Shown here one piece after another: positions 42,929-51,621 of a stretch of DNA of 64,000 nucleotides (position 1 is its first letter; each line of letters begins with the position of its first letter). The notes beneath the pieces are model-generated. The model had not been told where the DNA came from. It did no database searches and worked only from the letters and a program-made list of their open reading frames with translations. The stretch spans positions 1,426,001 through 1,490,000 of the forward strand of contig NZ_JBHGAP010000001.1 of NCBI RefSeq assembly GCF_042610495.1. Reading direction: 5' to 3'. Made by a program: the position numbers and the translations under genes. This DNA is from RU20A sp042610495 (GTDB lineage: Bacteria; Pseudomonadota; Alphaproteobacteria; Rhizobiales; Rhizobiaceae).

Positions 42929-44155
42929 CTAAAGCCGCGCAGCCAGAATGCTCGCATCCACCACTTGAAGAGCAAGCTCCAGATGGCCGGAAAACACCAG
43001 CCCCGTCTCGTCCGAAACAAGGTGGATGGCCGGCATGCCGCCAATACGGGCGGCATGCGACTGCGCCAGCGCCTCTTCCATCGACTGGTGCATGAGATCG
43101 AAGTAGCGCAACCCCAGCCCGGTCACGTGGATCGGCATGGCGCCGTGAAGGCTGATGAGCCGGGCAAGTCCCTGGCCGAGGGCGGCCCCGGCCTCGCGGA
43201 AGGCATAGCCCGCCATCCGGTTCTTCTGGCGGGCAGAAAGCGCGATCTTGTCCATCTCGGCCAGCGGCACGAATTTCGCCGGGATCGTGTCGGACGGCAC
43301 CTCGAAGGCTTTGCGCAGGATGCCGTAAAAGCCCGCCGCCGCCTCGACGCAGCCGCGCGCGCCGCAGCGGCACAGGCCGGCGTCCGGCGTATGCGGCATG
43401 TGCCCGAAATTCGGTGCGGTCGCCTCGATTTCCCCTCCCCGGCCACGCCGGGCAATGCCCAGCCCGATGCTGTGGCCGAGCGAAAGCGCCGCGAGCGCCG
43501 GGATCGCCGTCGTCGCCTCCTTGGCCATCAGCGCCTGCGCCACCAAAAGCGTCTCGTTGCTGAGCACCACCTGCGCATCCCACCCATCGGCGGAGAGCAG
43601 CGCCGCGAAATCCACCGCCGCCGTGCCGAAGACGGGCGACCAGACGAGACGGGCGGCCTCCCTGTCCACGACGCCCTTGCTGCTGATCGATACGGCGACG
43701 ATCTGGCGCCGATCGAGCCGCGAACGCTGCACCAGCCGATTGAGCGCCGCCATGAAGCCGGCCGCAAAGGCCCGCGTATCGCCGGCCCCGCCGCCGAGCG
43801 CCGCCCCCTGGCTGCCGCGCGCCTCCTCAAACCGGTCCATCAACGTGCCGCCGTAGTCGGCGAGCGAATATTGCACCGTATCGGAAGAGATGCGCACCAC
43901 GACAATATAGCCGCCGTCGCGCCGCTGCGAGAAAAGCACCCGGGGGCGGCCACGCCCTGCGGCCGGCTTTTGCTCCAGCCGCTCGAGAATGCCGACACGC
44001 TCCAGATCCGCAGTGATCGCCGAGACGGTCGCAGACGACAGCCCCGTCAGTGCGGAGAGATCCGTGTGGGCAAGCGGCCCACCGCGCCGCAAGGCAGACA
44101 GAACCAGGCTGCTGTTCTGTTGCCGCACGAGTTCTGTGCTGGATTTCGTGAGCAT
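42929..44155 (-). CDS. xylR: ROK-family transcriptional regulator (XylR-like)
   Basis: A 408-residue repressor predicted to control the divergent xylFHG genes. Residues 10-75 form a winged HTH (NSSLVLSALRRGGPLAHTDLSALTGLSSATVSAI), followed by the ROK sugar-kinase-like domain with ALSLGHSIGLGIA and the zinc motif LCRCGARGCVEA. The intact Cys cluster suggests a folded zinc site. A perfect 21-bp palindrome at 44275-44295 in the divergent promoter is the likely operator. The effector (xylose or glucose) is inferred from neighbours. Confidence 0.85.
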   Translation of the reverse strand: MLTKSSTELVRQQNSSLVLSALRRGGPLAHTDLSALTGLSSATVSAITADLERVGILERLEQKPAAGRGRPRVLFSQRRDGGYIVVVRISSDTVQYSLADYGGTLMDRFEEARGSQGAALGGGAGDTRAFAAGFMAALNRLVQRSRLDRRQIVAVSISSKGVVDREAARLVWSPVFGTAAVDFAALLSADGWDAQVVLSNETLLVAQALMAKEATTAIPALAALSLGHSIGLGIARRGRGGEIEATAPNFGHMPHTPDAGLCRCGARGCVEAAAGFYGILRKAFEVPSDTIPAKFVPLAEMDKIALSARQKNRMAGYAFREAGAALGQGLARLISLHGAMPIHVTGLGLRYFDLMHQSMEEALAQSHAARIGGMPAIHLVSDETGLVFSGHLELALQVVDASILAARL

Positions 44156-44245
44156 GGCGACAACGTGCGGGAGGACATCTTAGCGAAAGCGCATGCTCCT
44201 CCCAAAGCACCCTTTCGACTGCTGTTCAAGCGCCCGTTGGGTGTG

Positions 44246-44295
44246 TTGACAGCCTTAAAAATCTCTGACATCTATTTTCTCGACTGTCGAGAAAA
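44246..44295 (+). promoter_or_regulatory. xylF promoter with perfect 21-bp ROK operator
   Basis: A -35 TTGACA (44246-44251) and a weak -10 TCTATT (44271-44276) are overlapped by a perfect palindrome at 44275-44295: half-site TTTTCTCGAC, one central T, and its exact reverse complement. Repressor binding there would block transcription of xylF. Confidence 0.8.
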
Positions 44296-44403
44296 AAGTC
44301 TCGAACCCGTTGAACGGTGGACTTTTGACGACAGTATCCGGGTTGACCGGTTTGTCATGCGGGAGGTCGCATGCGGTCAGCCAGCTCTTTGGGAGGAACA
44401 TTG

Positions 44404-45444
44404 ATGAATTCCGTTATGAAGCTGATGGCAGGCGCTGCCATCATCGTCTCCATGCATTCTGCCGCCATCGCCAAGGACCTGGTGATCGGCGTGTCCTGGT
44501 CCAACTTCCAGGAAGAACGCTGGAAAACCGACGAAGCCGCCATCAAGGCCGCGCTGGAAGCCTCCGGCGACAAGTACATCTCCGCCGACGCCCAGTCGTC
44601 CGCTGCAAAGCAGCTGACCGACGTGGAAAGCCTGATCTCGCAGGGCGCCAATGCCCTCATCGTTCTCGCCCAGGATTCGGAAGCCATCGGCCCGGCCATC
44701 GAAAAGGCTGCCGCAGAAGGCATTCCGGTCGTCGGCTATGACCGCCTGATCGAAAACCCGGCTGCCTTCTACATCACCTTCGACAACAAGGAAGTGGGCC
44801 GCATGCAGGCCCGCGAGGTCTTCAAGGTGAAGCCGGAAGGCAACTATGTCTTCATCAAAGGCTCGTCTTCCGACCCGAACGCCGACTTCCTCTTCTCCGG
44901 ACAGATGGAAGTGCTGAAGGAAGCCATCGACGCGGGCAAGATCAAGAATGTCGGCGAGGCCTATACCGATGGCTGGAAGCCGGAAAACGCCCAGAAGAAC
45001 ATGGAGCAGTTCCTGACGGCCAACGACAACAAGGTTGACGCCGTCGTCGCCTCCAACGACGGCACCGCCGGTGGTGTCGTGGCCGCACTGACCGCCCAGG
45101 GCCTTGCCGGCTCCGTGCCGGTCTCCGGCCAGGACGGCGACCAGGCGGCGCTGAACCGCGTGGCGCTCGGCACCCAGACCGTGTCGGTCTGGAAGGACGC
45201 CCGCGAACTCGGAAAGCGCGCCGCAGAAATCGCCTCCGAACTCGCATCCGGCAAGAAGATGACGGAAATCAAGGACGTGCAGACCTTCTCCGGCGGCCCG
45301 AAGGGTGTTGCCATGCAGTCGGTCTTCCTCACGCCCCTGCCGGTGACCAAGGACAACCTCAACGTCGTCATCGACGCCGGCTGGGTCACCAAGGACACCG
45401 TCTGCCAGGGCGTAGCCGCCGGCTCCGTCGCCGCCTGCAAGTAA
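44404..45444 (+). CDS. xylF: XylF/GxyS-like periplasmic xylose-binding protein
   Basis: Sugar receptor of an ABC importer. The 346-residue precursor has a signal peptide (MNSVMKLMAGAAIIVSMHSA, cleavage near AIA at 23) and the mature start KDLVIGVSWSNFQEERWKTDEAAI, typical of rhizobial XylF; also SQGANALIVLAQDSEAIGPAI, YDRLIENPAAFYITFDN and SGQDGDQAALNR. GGGAGGAA precedes the ATG by 6-7 nt, ruling out the longer in-frame start. The binding-permease-ATPase order resembles gxySBA of Agrobacterium, which imports glucose and xylose, so both sugars are possible ligands. Confidence 0.92.
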   Translation: MNSVMKLMAGAAIIVSMHSAAIAKDLVIGVSWSNFQEERWKTDEAAIKAALEASGDKYISADAQSSAAKQLTDVESLISQGANALIVLAQDSEAIGPAIEKAAAEGIPVVGYDRLIENPAAFYITFDNKEVGRMQAREVFKVKPEGNYVFIKGSSSDPNADFLFSGQMEVLKEAIDAGKIKNVGEAYTDGWKPENAQKNMEQFLTANDNKVDAVVASNDGTAGGVVAALTAQGLAGSVPVSGQDGDQAALNRVALGTQTVSVWKDARELGKRAAEIASELASGKKMTEIKDVQTFSGGPKGVAMQSVFLTPLPVTKDNLNVVIDAGWVTKDTVCQGVAAGSVAACK

Positions 45445-45469
45445 GGCTTGACGCCTGAACCTCTGAAAG

Positions 45470-45495
45470 GCGCCGCAGCGACATCGTTGCGGCGC
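45470..45495 (+). terminator. Stem-loop after xylF
   Basis: Stem GCGCCGCA/TGCGGCGC (45470-45477 with 45488-45495), 10-nt loop, followed by TTCTT, 25 nt after the xylF stop and ~240 nt before xylH. Likely partial terminator or mRNA-protecting hairpin raising XylF over XylH/G. Confidence 0.75.
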
Positions 45496-45732
45496 TTCTT
45501 CAAACGCCGCCGCCGGATGGCGACCGGCCCTGCAGTTTGTCTGGGATAGGTGGAACCCGATTATCCCGAAAAGACAACCGGCAGCCAAAGTACCGACCGT
45601 CTGTCTGGTTCACGATGAACCCGCCAGCGACGTGACCGCCGCGATGGCCGCGCGAGAAATCGGCCTCCCTGAAGAGGCCCCGCGCACCGCGCTGCACATA
45701 CCTGTTTTGACCAGTGGGGGACCGGCAAAATC

Positions 45733-47046
45733 ATGGCCGACATCACGAATACCACACATGCAAACCGCGCCCGCGCCGCGGCGGAAAATCCGGTGAAGCG
45801 CTTTTTCCGCGCGACCGAGATCGATACGCGCCTGCTCGGCATGATCGGCGCCATGCTGATCATCTGGATCGGCTTCGACCTTCTGTCGAACGGCCTGTTC
45901 CTCACCCCGCGCAATCTGTGGAACCTTTCCGTCCAGACCGCCTCCGTCGCCGTGATGGCAACCGGCATGGTGCTGGTCATCGTCACCCGCAACATCGATC
46001 TCTCGGTCGGCTCCATCCTCGGCTTCGTCGGCATGATCATGGGCGTGCTGCAGGCCGAAGTCCTGCCGCAGTTCCTCGGCTTCGAGCATCCGGCCATCTG
46101 GATCGTGACGCTTCTGTGCGGCATCGCGCTCGGCGGCGCCATCGGTGCGCTGCATGGCGCGATCATCGCCTTCCTGAACGTGCCCTCCTTCATCGTCACG
46201 CTGGGCGGCCTGCTCGTCTGGCGCGGCGCGACATGGTTCGTCACATCGGGTCGCACCGTCGCCCCGATGGACTCCACCTTCCGCCTCATGGGCGGCGGCA
46301 CGGAAGGCTCGATCGGCGCAACGGCCAGCTGGGTCGTCGGCGTTCTCGCCTGCATCGCCATCGTCTTCGCCATCATCAATTCGCGCAAGCAGCGCCAGCG
46401 CTTCGGCTTCCCGCAGCGGCCGATCTGGGCGGAGTATTTCCTCGTCGGCGTCGGCTGCGTCATCGTTCTCGGCGCCGTCGCCATCGTCAATTCCTATGCC
46501 TGGCCAGTCGCCATTGCCCGCAAATATGCGGATGCAAACGGCATCGCCTGGCCGGATGGCGGCCTCTTCATCGCCCACGGCATTGCCATTCCCGTGCTGA
46601 TCGCCATCGGCGTCGGCATCCTCATGACCTTCATCTCGACGCGCCTGCGCTTCGGCCGCTACGTCTTCGCCATCGGCGGAAATCCGGAAGCGGCCGAACT
46701 CGCCGGCATCAAGACCCGCTGGGTGACGGTGCGCATCTTCGCGCTGATGGGCATGCTCTGCGCCATCGCCGCCGCCATCTCCACCGCTCGCCTCAACGCC
46801 GCAACCAACGCGCAGGGCGAGCTCGACGAACTCTACACGATCGCCGCCGCCGTGATCGGCGGCACCTCGCTCGCCGGCGGCATGGGCACGATTGCCGGTG
46901 CCATGCTCGGTGCGCTGGTCATGCAGTCGCTGCAATCAGGCATGGTGCTGCTCGGCATCGACAGCCCGCTGCAGCGTATCGTGGTCGGCATGGTCCTCGT
47001 TGTCGCCGTCTGGCTCGACACCGTCTACCGCGCCCGCGCCAAGTAA
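45733..47046 (+). CDS. xylH: XylH-like sugar ABC permease
   Basis: A 437-residue inner-membrane permease with about ten to twelve helices. Family segments: NIDLSVGSILGFVGMIMGVLQ near residue 87, VPSFIVTLGGLLVWRGATWF, FAIGGNPEAAELAGIKTRWV and GGTSLAGGMGTIAGAMLGALVMQSLQSGM. The N-terminal ~35 residues are cytoplasmic and charged. xylG begins 14 nt after its stop. Works with XylF and the single-domain ATPase. Confidence 0.93.
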   Translation: MADITNTTHANRARAAAENPVKRFFRATEIDTRLLGMIGAMLIIWIGFDLLSNGLFLTPRNLWNLSVQTASVAVMATGMVLVIVTRNIDLSVGSILGFVGMIMGVLQAEVLPQFLGFEHPAIWIVTLLCGIALGGAIGALHGAIIAFLNVPSFIVTLGGLLVWRGATWFVTSGRTVAPMDSTFRLMGGGTEGSIGATASWVVGVLACIAIVFAIINSRKQRQRFGFPQRPIWAEYFLVGVGCVIVLGAVAIVNSYAWPVAIARKYADANGIAWPDGGLFIAHGIAIPVLIAIGVGILMTFISTRLRFGRYVFAIGGNPEAAELAGIKTRWVTVRIFALMGMLCAIAAAISTARLNAATNAQGELDELYTIAAAVIGGTSLAGGMGTIAGAMLGALVMQSLQSGMVLLGIDSPLQRIVVGMVLVVAVWLDTVYRARAK

Positions 47047-47060
47047 GAAGGAAGACGACA

Positions 47061-47846
47061 ATGACAGAACAACGCACGCCGCTCGTCGAAATGCGCAACA
47101 TCTCGATTTCCTTCGGCGGTATCCACGCGGTCGACAATGCCTCGATCGACCTCTATCCCGGCGAAGTCGTGGCGCTCCTCGGCCACAATGGCGCCGGCAA
47201 GTCGACCCTGATCAAGATCCTCTCCGGCGCCTACAAGCGCGATGCCGGCGACATCCTCATCAATGGCGAGCCGGCCGATATCGGCAACCCGCGCGACGCC
47301 AAGAAATACGGTATCGAGACCATCTACCAGACGCTCGCCGTCGCCGATAACGTCGATGCCGCCGCCAACCTCTATCTCGGCCGCGAACTGCGCACCCCCT
47401 GGGGCACGCTGGACGACGTCGCGATGGAGGCGAAGGCCCGCGAAGTCATGGGCCGCCTCAACCCCAACTTCCAGCGCTTCAAGGAGCCGGTGAAGGCGCT
47501 CTCGGGCGGCCAGCGCCAGTCGGTGGCGATCGCCCGCGCCATCCTCTTCAACGCCCGCATCCTCATCATGGACGAACCGACGGCAGCACTCGGCCCGCAG
47601 GAAACCGCCCAGGTCGGCGAGCTCATCAAGCAGCTGAAGCGCGAAGGCATCGGCATCTTCCTGATCAGCCACGACATCCACGACGTCTTCGACCTCGCCG
47701 ACCGCGTCTCGGTGATGAAGAACGGCCAGGTGGTGGGCCACGCCCGCACCGAGGACGTGACCAAGGACGAAGTGCTGGGCATGATCATCCTCGGCAAGGT
47801 GCCGCCAAAAGCGATCCCGGGACCGGGGGCAATGCAGACGGCGTGA
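47061..47846 (+). CDS. xylG: Single-domain sugar ABC ATPase (XylG/GxyA-like)
   Basis: A 261-residue ATPase with one nucleotide-binding domain: GHNGAGKST (Walker A), YQTLAVADN (Q-loop), LSGGQRQSVAIARA (signature) and ILIMDEPTAAL (Walker B). It is half the size of enterobacterial XylG but normal for rhizobial FrcA/GxyA-type ATPases, which must dimerise. No truncation is indicated, since the tail AIPGPGAMQTA ends cleanly. Third gene of the xylFHG operon. Confidence 0.92.
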   Translation: MTEQRTPLVEMRNISISFGGIHAVDNASIDLYPGEVVALLGHNGAGKSTLIKILSGAYKRDAGDILINGEPADIGNPRDAKKYGIETIYQTLAVADNVDAAANLYLGRELRTPWGTLDDVAMEAKAREVMGRLNPNFQRFKEPVKALSGGQRQSVAIARAILFNARILIMDEPTAALGPQETAQVGELIKQLKREGIGIFLISHDIHDVFDLADRVSVMKNGQVVGHARTEDVTKDEVLGMIILGKVPPKAIPGPGAMQTA

Positions 47847-48044
47847 GGGAGTAGCGTGCGAGGGGGCCGGGTGGACTGAGGCACCTGCCGGTCGCAACAA
47901 ATCAGATGCGTTGCGCTTCACCCGCCCCTTCACCATTCGTCAACCATTCCAAGCGAATGCAGGTCTGGATTGCACCATCATTCAATCCAAGGGCGATAAG
48001 ACTGTTCGGCCTATCGAAAAGTCGGAAAGCCTTTGGGGAAACAC

Positions 48045-48815
48045 ATGCATCATTCGCTGGGCCATCAGAAAACCACCAGGCTGGTTGCCGCGGCAAAGCG
48101 GATAGCCCGACATCGATGGCTGGCCTTCAGCCTCATGTCGCTGAGCCTGATTTCGGGCTGTGATCAGCTCGGCTTTCACGCATGGGAGTGGAACCAGAAA
48201 CTGACCGTGTCGGTCATGACGCCTGATGGCATGAAGACCGGAAGCGCGGTGACCCGCGTCAATGTCGGCGCCTCGCCGCGTTGGTGGGGTGTCGGTGACG
48301 CGGCCGGTTCGGGCAGCAGCAGCCTCTCCGGAGAAGCCGTGACGGTCGACCTGGGAAAAGGGCGATACCTATTTGCGCTCTTGCAAAACTACAGCCACGA
48401 GACGGCACGCAAGACCTTCATTGACAAGAAGGATCATCCGCGAACCGAGGCCGACGCGCACGCCATGTTCGACCGGCTCGAACACATGCGGGAAAGCCGT
48501 GCGCTCGCCCGCGAAAACTATCCGTTGCTCGTCACCTTCGACAACATCAACGACCCCGCCAGCGTCCGCCGCGTCGATCCCGGCGACCTCCCGGCAAGCT
48601 TCGGCCGCGGCTACCGGCTCAATTCCATCACGCTGGAGATAACGGATGAGCCGGTGACTAAAGGGAAGGTTGTCGCAGCTTTGGGTTGGCTAGAAGCGAT
48701 AGGACGCGAACGCCCTACCCTCATTCCAAATCCGCCTCGTCTGCGCGTAAATGCTGCTGATCCCGAATTAGAGTATTTGAGTCCTGAATCCTTCTCCACA
48801 AACTTGTACAAATAG
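48045..48815 (+). CDS. Hypothetical lipoprotein
   Basis: A 256-residue protein I do not recognise. The N-terminus has a basic stretch (AKRIARHRW) and a hydrophobic core ending in the lipobox LISGC (Cys ~39), so it is probably lipid-anchored in the envelope. The body contains LTVSVMTPDGMKTGSAVTRVNV, which looks like a beta-rich domain. GGGGAA lies 5 nt before the ATG. Sequence becomes strongly AT-rich right after the gene, unlike the neighbours, so the block may be a late acquisition. Confidence 0.75.
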   Translation: MHHSLGHQKTTRLVAAAKRIARHRWLAFSLMSLSLISGCDQLGFHAWEWNQKLTVSVMTPDGMKTGSAVTRVNVGASPRWWGVGDAAGSGSSSLSGEAVTVDLGKGRYLFALLQNYSHETARKTFIDKKDHPRTEADAHAMFDRLEHMRESRALARENYPLLVTFDNINDPASVRRVDPGDLPASFGRGYRLNSITLEITDEPVTKGKVVAALGWLEAIGRERPTLIPNPPRLRVNAADPELEYLSPESFSTNLYK

Positions 48816-49014
48816 AAGACGTATAAATTCCCACATTTATATAATATAAATCGCAGATACTGTATTAAAAATTATTAAATGGCTCCAGAAGACAGAATTT
48901 TATTGTTTGAGATCGAAGTCATATGTCAACCCTTTTCAAGGAGATCGTATAATCAGTAACCTCATTTTCAGAGACGAGAATTCGGGCCAGGCTCTTTAGC
49001 AAATCGCCGTTGCC
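48816..49014. other. AT-rich gap between convergent genes
   Basis: About 200 bp of clearly lower GC than the surroundings (for example TTTATATAATATAAATCG around 48836). No ORF, RNA fold or repeat was recognised. Confidence 0.5.
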
Positions 49015-50571
49015 TCACCCCTGCCCATACCCCGCCATCCCATCCAGCCCTTCCAAAAACGCAGCCGCACTTTCCCGATACGCCGCCTTCTGCGCCTCCT
49101 TCATCCGCCCCCACGACGCATAGACCGTCGCCAGCCGCTGGTTGCCCTTGAGCTTGGCCGCGTTGCGATCCAGAAAATCCCAGTAGAGCGCGTTGAAGGG
49201 GCAGGCCCCCTCGCCCGTCTTTTTCTTCACATCGTAGCGGCAGCCGCCGCAATAGTCCGACATGCGATCGATATAGGCGCCGCCGGCCGCATAAGGCTTC
49301 GAGCCCAGCTTGCCGCCATCGGCAAACTGGCTCATGCCGAGCGTATTGGGCAGCTCCACCCATTCGAAGGCATCGGCATAGACTTCCAGATACCAGCGAT
49401 GCACCTGCTTTGGATCGGCGCCGATCAGCAGCGCGAAATTCCCCGTGATCATCAGCCGCTGGATGTGGTGGGCATAGGCATTTTCGCGCGTATCGGTGAT
49501 GACATGCTTCAGGCACGCCATCTGCGTCTCGCCGCTCCAGTAGAAGGCCGGCAGGTCGCGGGTCGCCTTCAGTTCGTTCATCTCCAGATAGTCCGGCATG
49601 AACAGCCAGTAGACGCCGCGCACATATTCCCGCCAGCCGATGATCTGGCGGATGAAACCCTCAGCCGAATTCAGCGGCACCGCCCCTTCGTGATAGGCCC
49701 GCTCCACCCGGCGGCAGAGGTCGATCGGGCCGATCAGCCCGACGTTGATATAGAAGGAGAGCAGCGAGTGATGGCCGTAGGGGTCGCCCGCCACCATCGC
49801 ATCCTGCGTGCGGCCGAAATCCTTGAGACGGTGGGCGATGAAATCCGCCGCATGCGCCTCCGCCTCCTCCGCCGTGACGGCAAAGTGGAAGCCATCGAGC
49901 GAGCCGAAATGATCCGCAAAGCGCTTGCCGACGAGATCGAGCACCTCCTTGGTGATCGCATCGGCCCGCGTCTTCGGCGGCTTCGGCGAGAAAAGCCCGC
50001 CCGACGGCGGCTCGCGATTCTCCGCATCGTAATTCCACTTGCCGCCTTCGGGCTCCTCGCCGCGCATCAGAAGCCCGGTCTTGCGGCGCATCTCGCGGTA
50101 GAAATACTCCATGCGCAACTGCTTGCGCCCCTTGGCCCAGGCGGCGAATTCCGCGCGCGAACAGAGAAAGCGGCTGTCCGGCAACACCGCCACGGGCAGC
50201 TTCAGCGCCTCTTCCCAGCCCTCGACCATTTGCAGCACGCGCCACTCGCCCGGCTCCGTGATGCGGATACCCTCCGGCTTCAGCCGCTTGACCGCCCGCT
50301 CCAGCTCGCCGGTAAACGACCCGCTGTTGCCGCGATCGTCGAGCGCCACATAATCGACCTCAAATCCCTTCTGCCTCAGCCCCTCGGCGAAGTGCCGCAT
50401 GGCGGAGAAGATGAAGGCGATCTTCTTGGGATGATGGCGCACATAAGTTGCCTCCTCCATCACCTCCACCATCAGCACGCGGTCGCGCGCGGCGTCGAAG
50501 CCCTCGAGGCTCGACAGGCCCTCGGAAAGTTGGTCGCCGAGAATGAAGACGAGATGGCGGCACCCGCTCAA
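49015..50571 (-). CDS. phrB: Iron-sulfur cryptochrome/photolyase (PhrB/FeS-BCP type)
   Basis: Light-driven repair of (6-4) photoproducts, or photoreceptor, of the iron-sulfur bacterial cryptochrome/photolyase class. The 518-residue protein begins CRHLVFILGDQLS and has four cysteines, Cys353, Cys441, Cys444 and Cys457 (MACLKH; DYCGGCRYD; GACPFN), at the spacing I recall for the 4Fe-4S ligands of Agrobacterium PhrB with a +3 offset. The FAD region HHIQRLMITGNFALLIG is intact. The start is TTG at 50571, overlapping the stop of the upstream SDR gene (TTGA), so both are co-translated. Confidence 0.92.
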   Translation of the reverse strand: MSGCRHLVFILGDQLSEGLSSLEGFDAARDRVLMVEVMEEATYVRHHPKKIAFIFSAMRHFAEGLRQKGFEVDYVALDDRGNSGSFTGELERAVKRLKPEGIRITEPGEWRVLQMVEGWEEALKLPVAVLPDSRFLCSRAEFAAWAKGRKQLRMEYFYREMRRKTGLLMRGEEPEGGKWNYDAENREPPSGGLFSPKPPKTRADAITKEVLDLVGKRFADHFGSLDGFHFAVTAEEAEAHAADFIAHRLKDFGRTQDAMVAGDPYGHHSLLSFYINVGLIGPIDLCRRVERAYHEGAVPLNSAEGFIRQIIGWREYVRGVYWLFMPDYLEMNELKATRDLPAFYWSGETQMACLKHVITDTRENAYAHHIQRLMITGNFALLIGADPKQVHRWYLEVYADAFEWVELPNTLGMSQFADGGKLGSKPYAAGGAYIDRMSDYCGGCRYDVKKKTGEGACPFNALYWDFLDRNAAKLKGNQRLATVYASWGRMKEAQKAAYRESAAAFLEGLDGMAGYGQG

Positions 50572-51263
50572 TAGCCGATCCTCTCGCCGTCATAGGCGAC
50601 GAAGGCGCCGCTTTCCGCCGCCTCGACCCCATCGAGCGCGGAGAGAAGATGCGCCGCCGCCTCGGCCGGCGAAAGCTTCGCGTGGCTCACCGTGTAGCTG
50701 GAGGAGAGCGCCGTATCGACCGTGCCGGGATGCAGTGTCGCCAGCACCGCCTGCGGATGGGTGCGCGCCACTTCGACCGCAGCCGTGCGGAAAATCTGGT
50801 TCAGCGCCGCCTTCGACGCCCGGTAGGAGATCCACCCGCCGAGCCGGTTGTCGGAGATCGAGCCGACCCGGGCCGACAAGGTCGCCAGCACCGCCCGCCG
50901 GTCGCGTGGCAGAAGCGGCACGAAATGCTTGACGATCAGCGCCGGCCCGATGGCATTGAGCGCGAACTGCTTCATCATCATGGCCGGATCGATCGCCTTC
51001 ACCGTCTTTTCCGGCCCGACCCCGTCGATCGTCAGCGCGCCCGTCGCATCGAAGACGAGATCGAACGGCCCATCGCCCTTCAGCCGCGCCGCCGCCGCCG
51101 AAACCGCCGTCTCGTCGGTCACATCAAGCCCGTCGACCGACCGCGACAGCCCGATCACCCGCCCCGCACGCGGATCCGCCGCCAGAGCCGACAGCACCGC
51201 CGCCCCGATTCCCCCGCTCGCCCCGATGACGACAGCCCTGAACCCATCCTGAAGCCTCTGCAT
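50568..51263 (-). CDS. Short-chain dehydrogenase (CsgA-like) coupled to photolyase
   Basis: A 231-residue Rossmann protein: GASGGIG at 14-20, SRSVDGLDVTDE, SARVGSISDNRLGGWISYRASKAAL with the catalytic Ser/Tyr/Lys. The short length and LHPGTVDTALSSSY segment resemble the CsgA/C-factor SDR subgroup. Its stop overlaps the photolyase start. SDR genes beside cryptochrome/photolyase genes recur in alphaproteobacteria, but the substrate is unknown. Confidence 0.85.
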   Translation of the reverse strand: MQRLQDGFRAVVIGASGGIGAAVLSALAADPRAGRVIGLSRSVDGLDVTDETAVSAAAARLKGDGPFDLVFDATGALTIDGVGPEKTVKAIDPAMMMKQFALNAIGPALIVKHFVPLLPRDRRAVLATLSARVGSISDNRLGGWISYRASKAALNQIFRTAAVEVARTHPQAVLATLHPGTVDTALSSSYTVSHAKLSPAEAAAHLLSALDGVEAAESGAFVAYDGERIGY

Positions 51264-51473
51264 GCGCACGCACTCCCGACCCGCTTCCGTTTCCGTGGGC
51301 CCTCTACGCGGACCATGAAGCAGCGGATTGCAGAAAAGACGGCACGGGAAAGCGAAGCGCAAACGCCCCGCCACCGACAATCCTCCGATTATCCCATTGA
51401 AGGCAGCCCCGACCTGAGCTATGAACCCCTCACAGCCTGCTTCGACACCCTCCCCCGAGGGTCGTCACCGGAT

Positions 51474-51550
51474 GCACCCGTAGCTCAGCTGGATAGAGTG
51501 TTGGATTCCGATTCCAAAGGTCACAGGTTCGAATCCTGTCGGGTGCGCCA
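51474..51550 (+). tRNA. tRNA-Arg (anticodon CCG)
   Basis: A complete cloverleaf: acceptor GCACCCG/CGGGTGC, D arm GCTCAGCTGGATAGAGT, anticodon stem TTGGA/TCCAA with loop TTCCGAT (anticodon CCG, reading CGG), T arm ACAGG-TTCGAAT-CCTGT, discriminator G, and encoded CCA. No duplicated 3' end was seen nearby, so no integrated element is indicated. Confidence 0.96.
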
Positions 51551-51621
51551 TTTAACCTTCCGAGACTGTCGGTCGATCAAAGTCCTCACTGCGGCAAAAC
51601 GGCAGGCGTGAGGGCGTTGCC

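Noticed and set aside
51474..51550. tRNA-Arg as an integration site of a mobile element
   Set aside because: No integrase gene and no duplicate of the tRNA 3' end were seen nearby.
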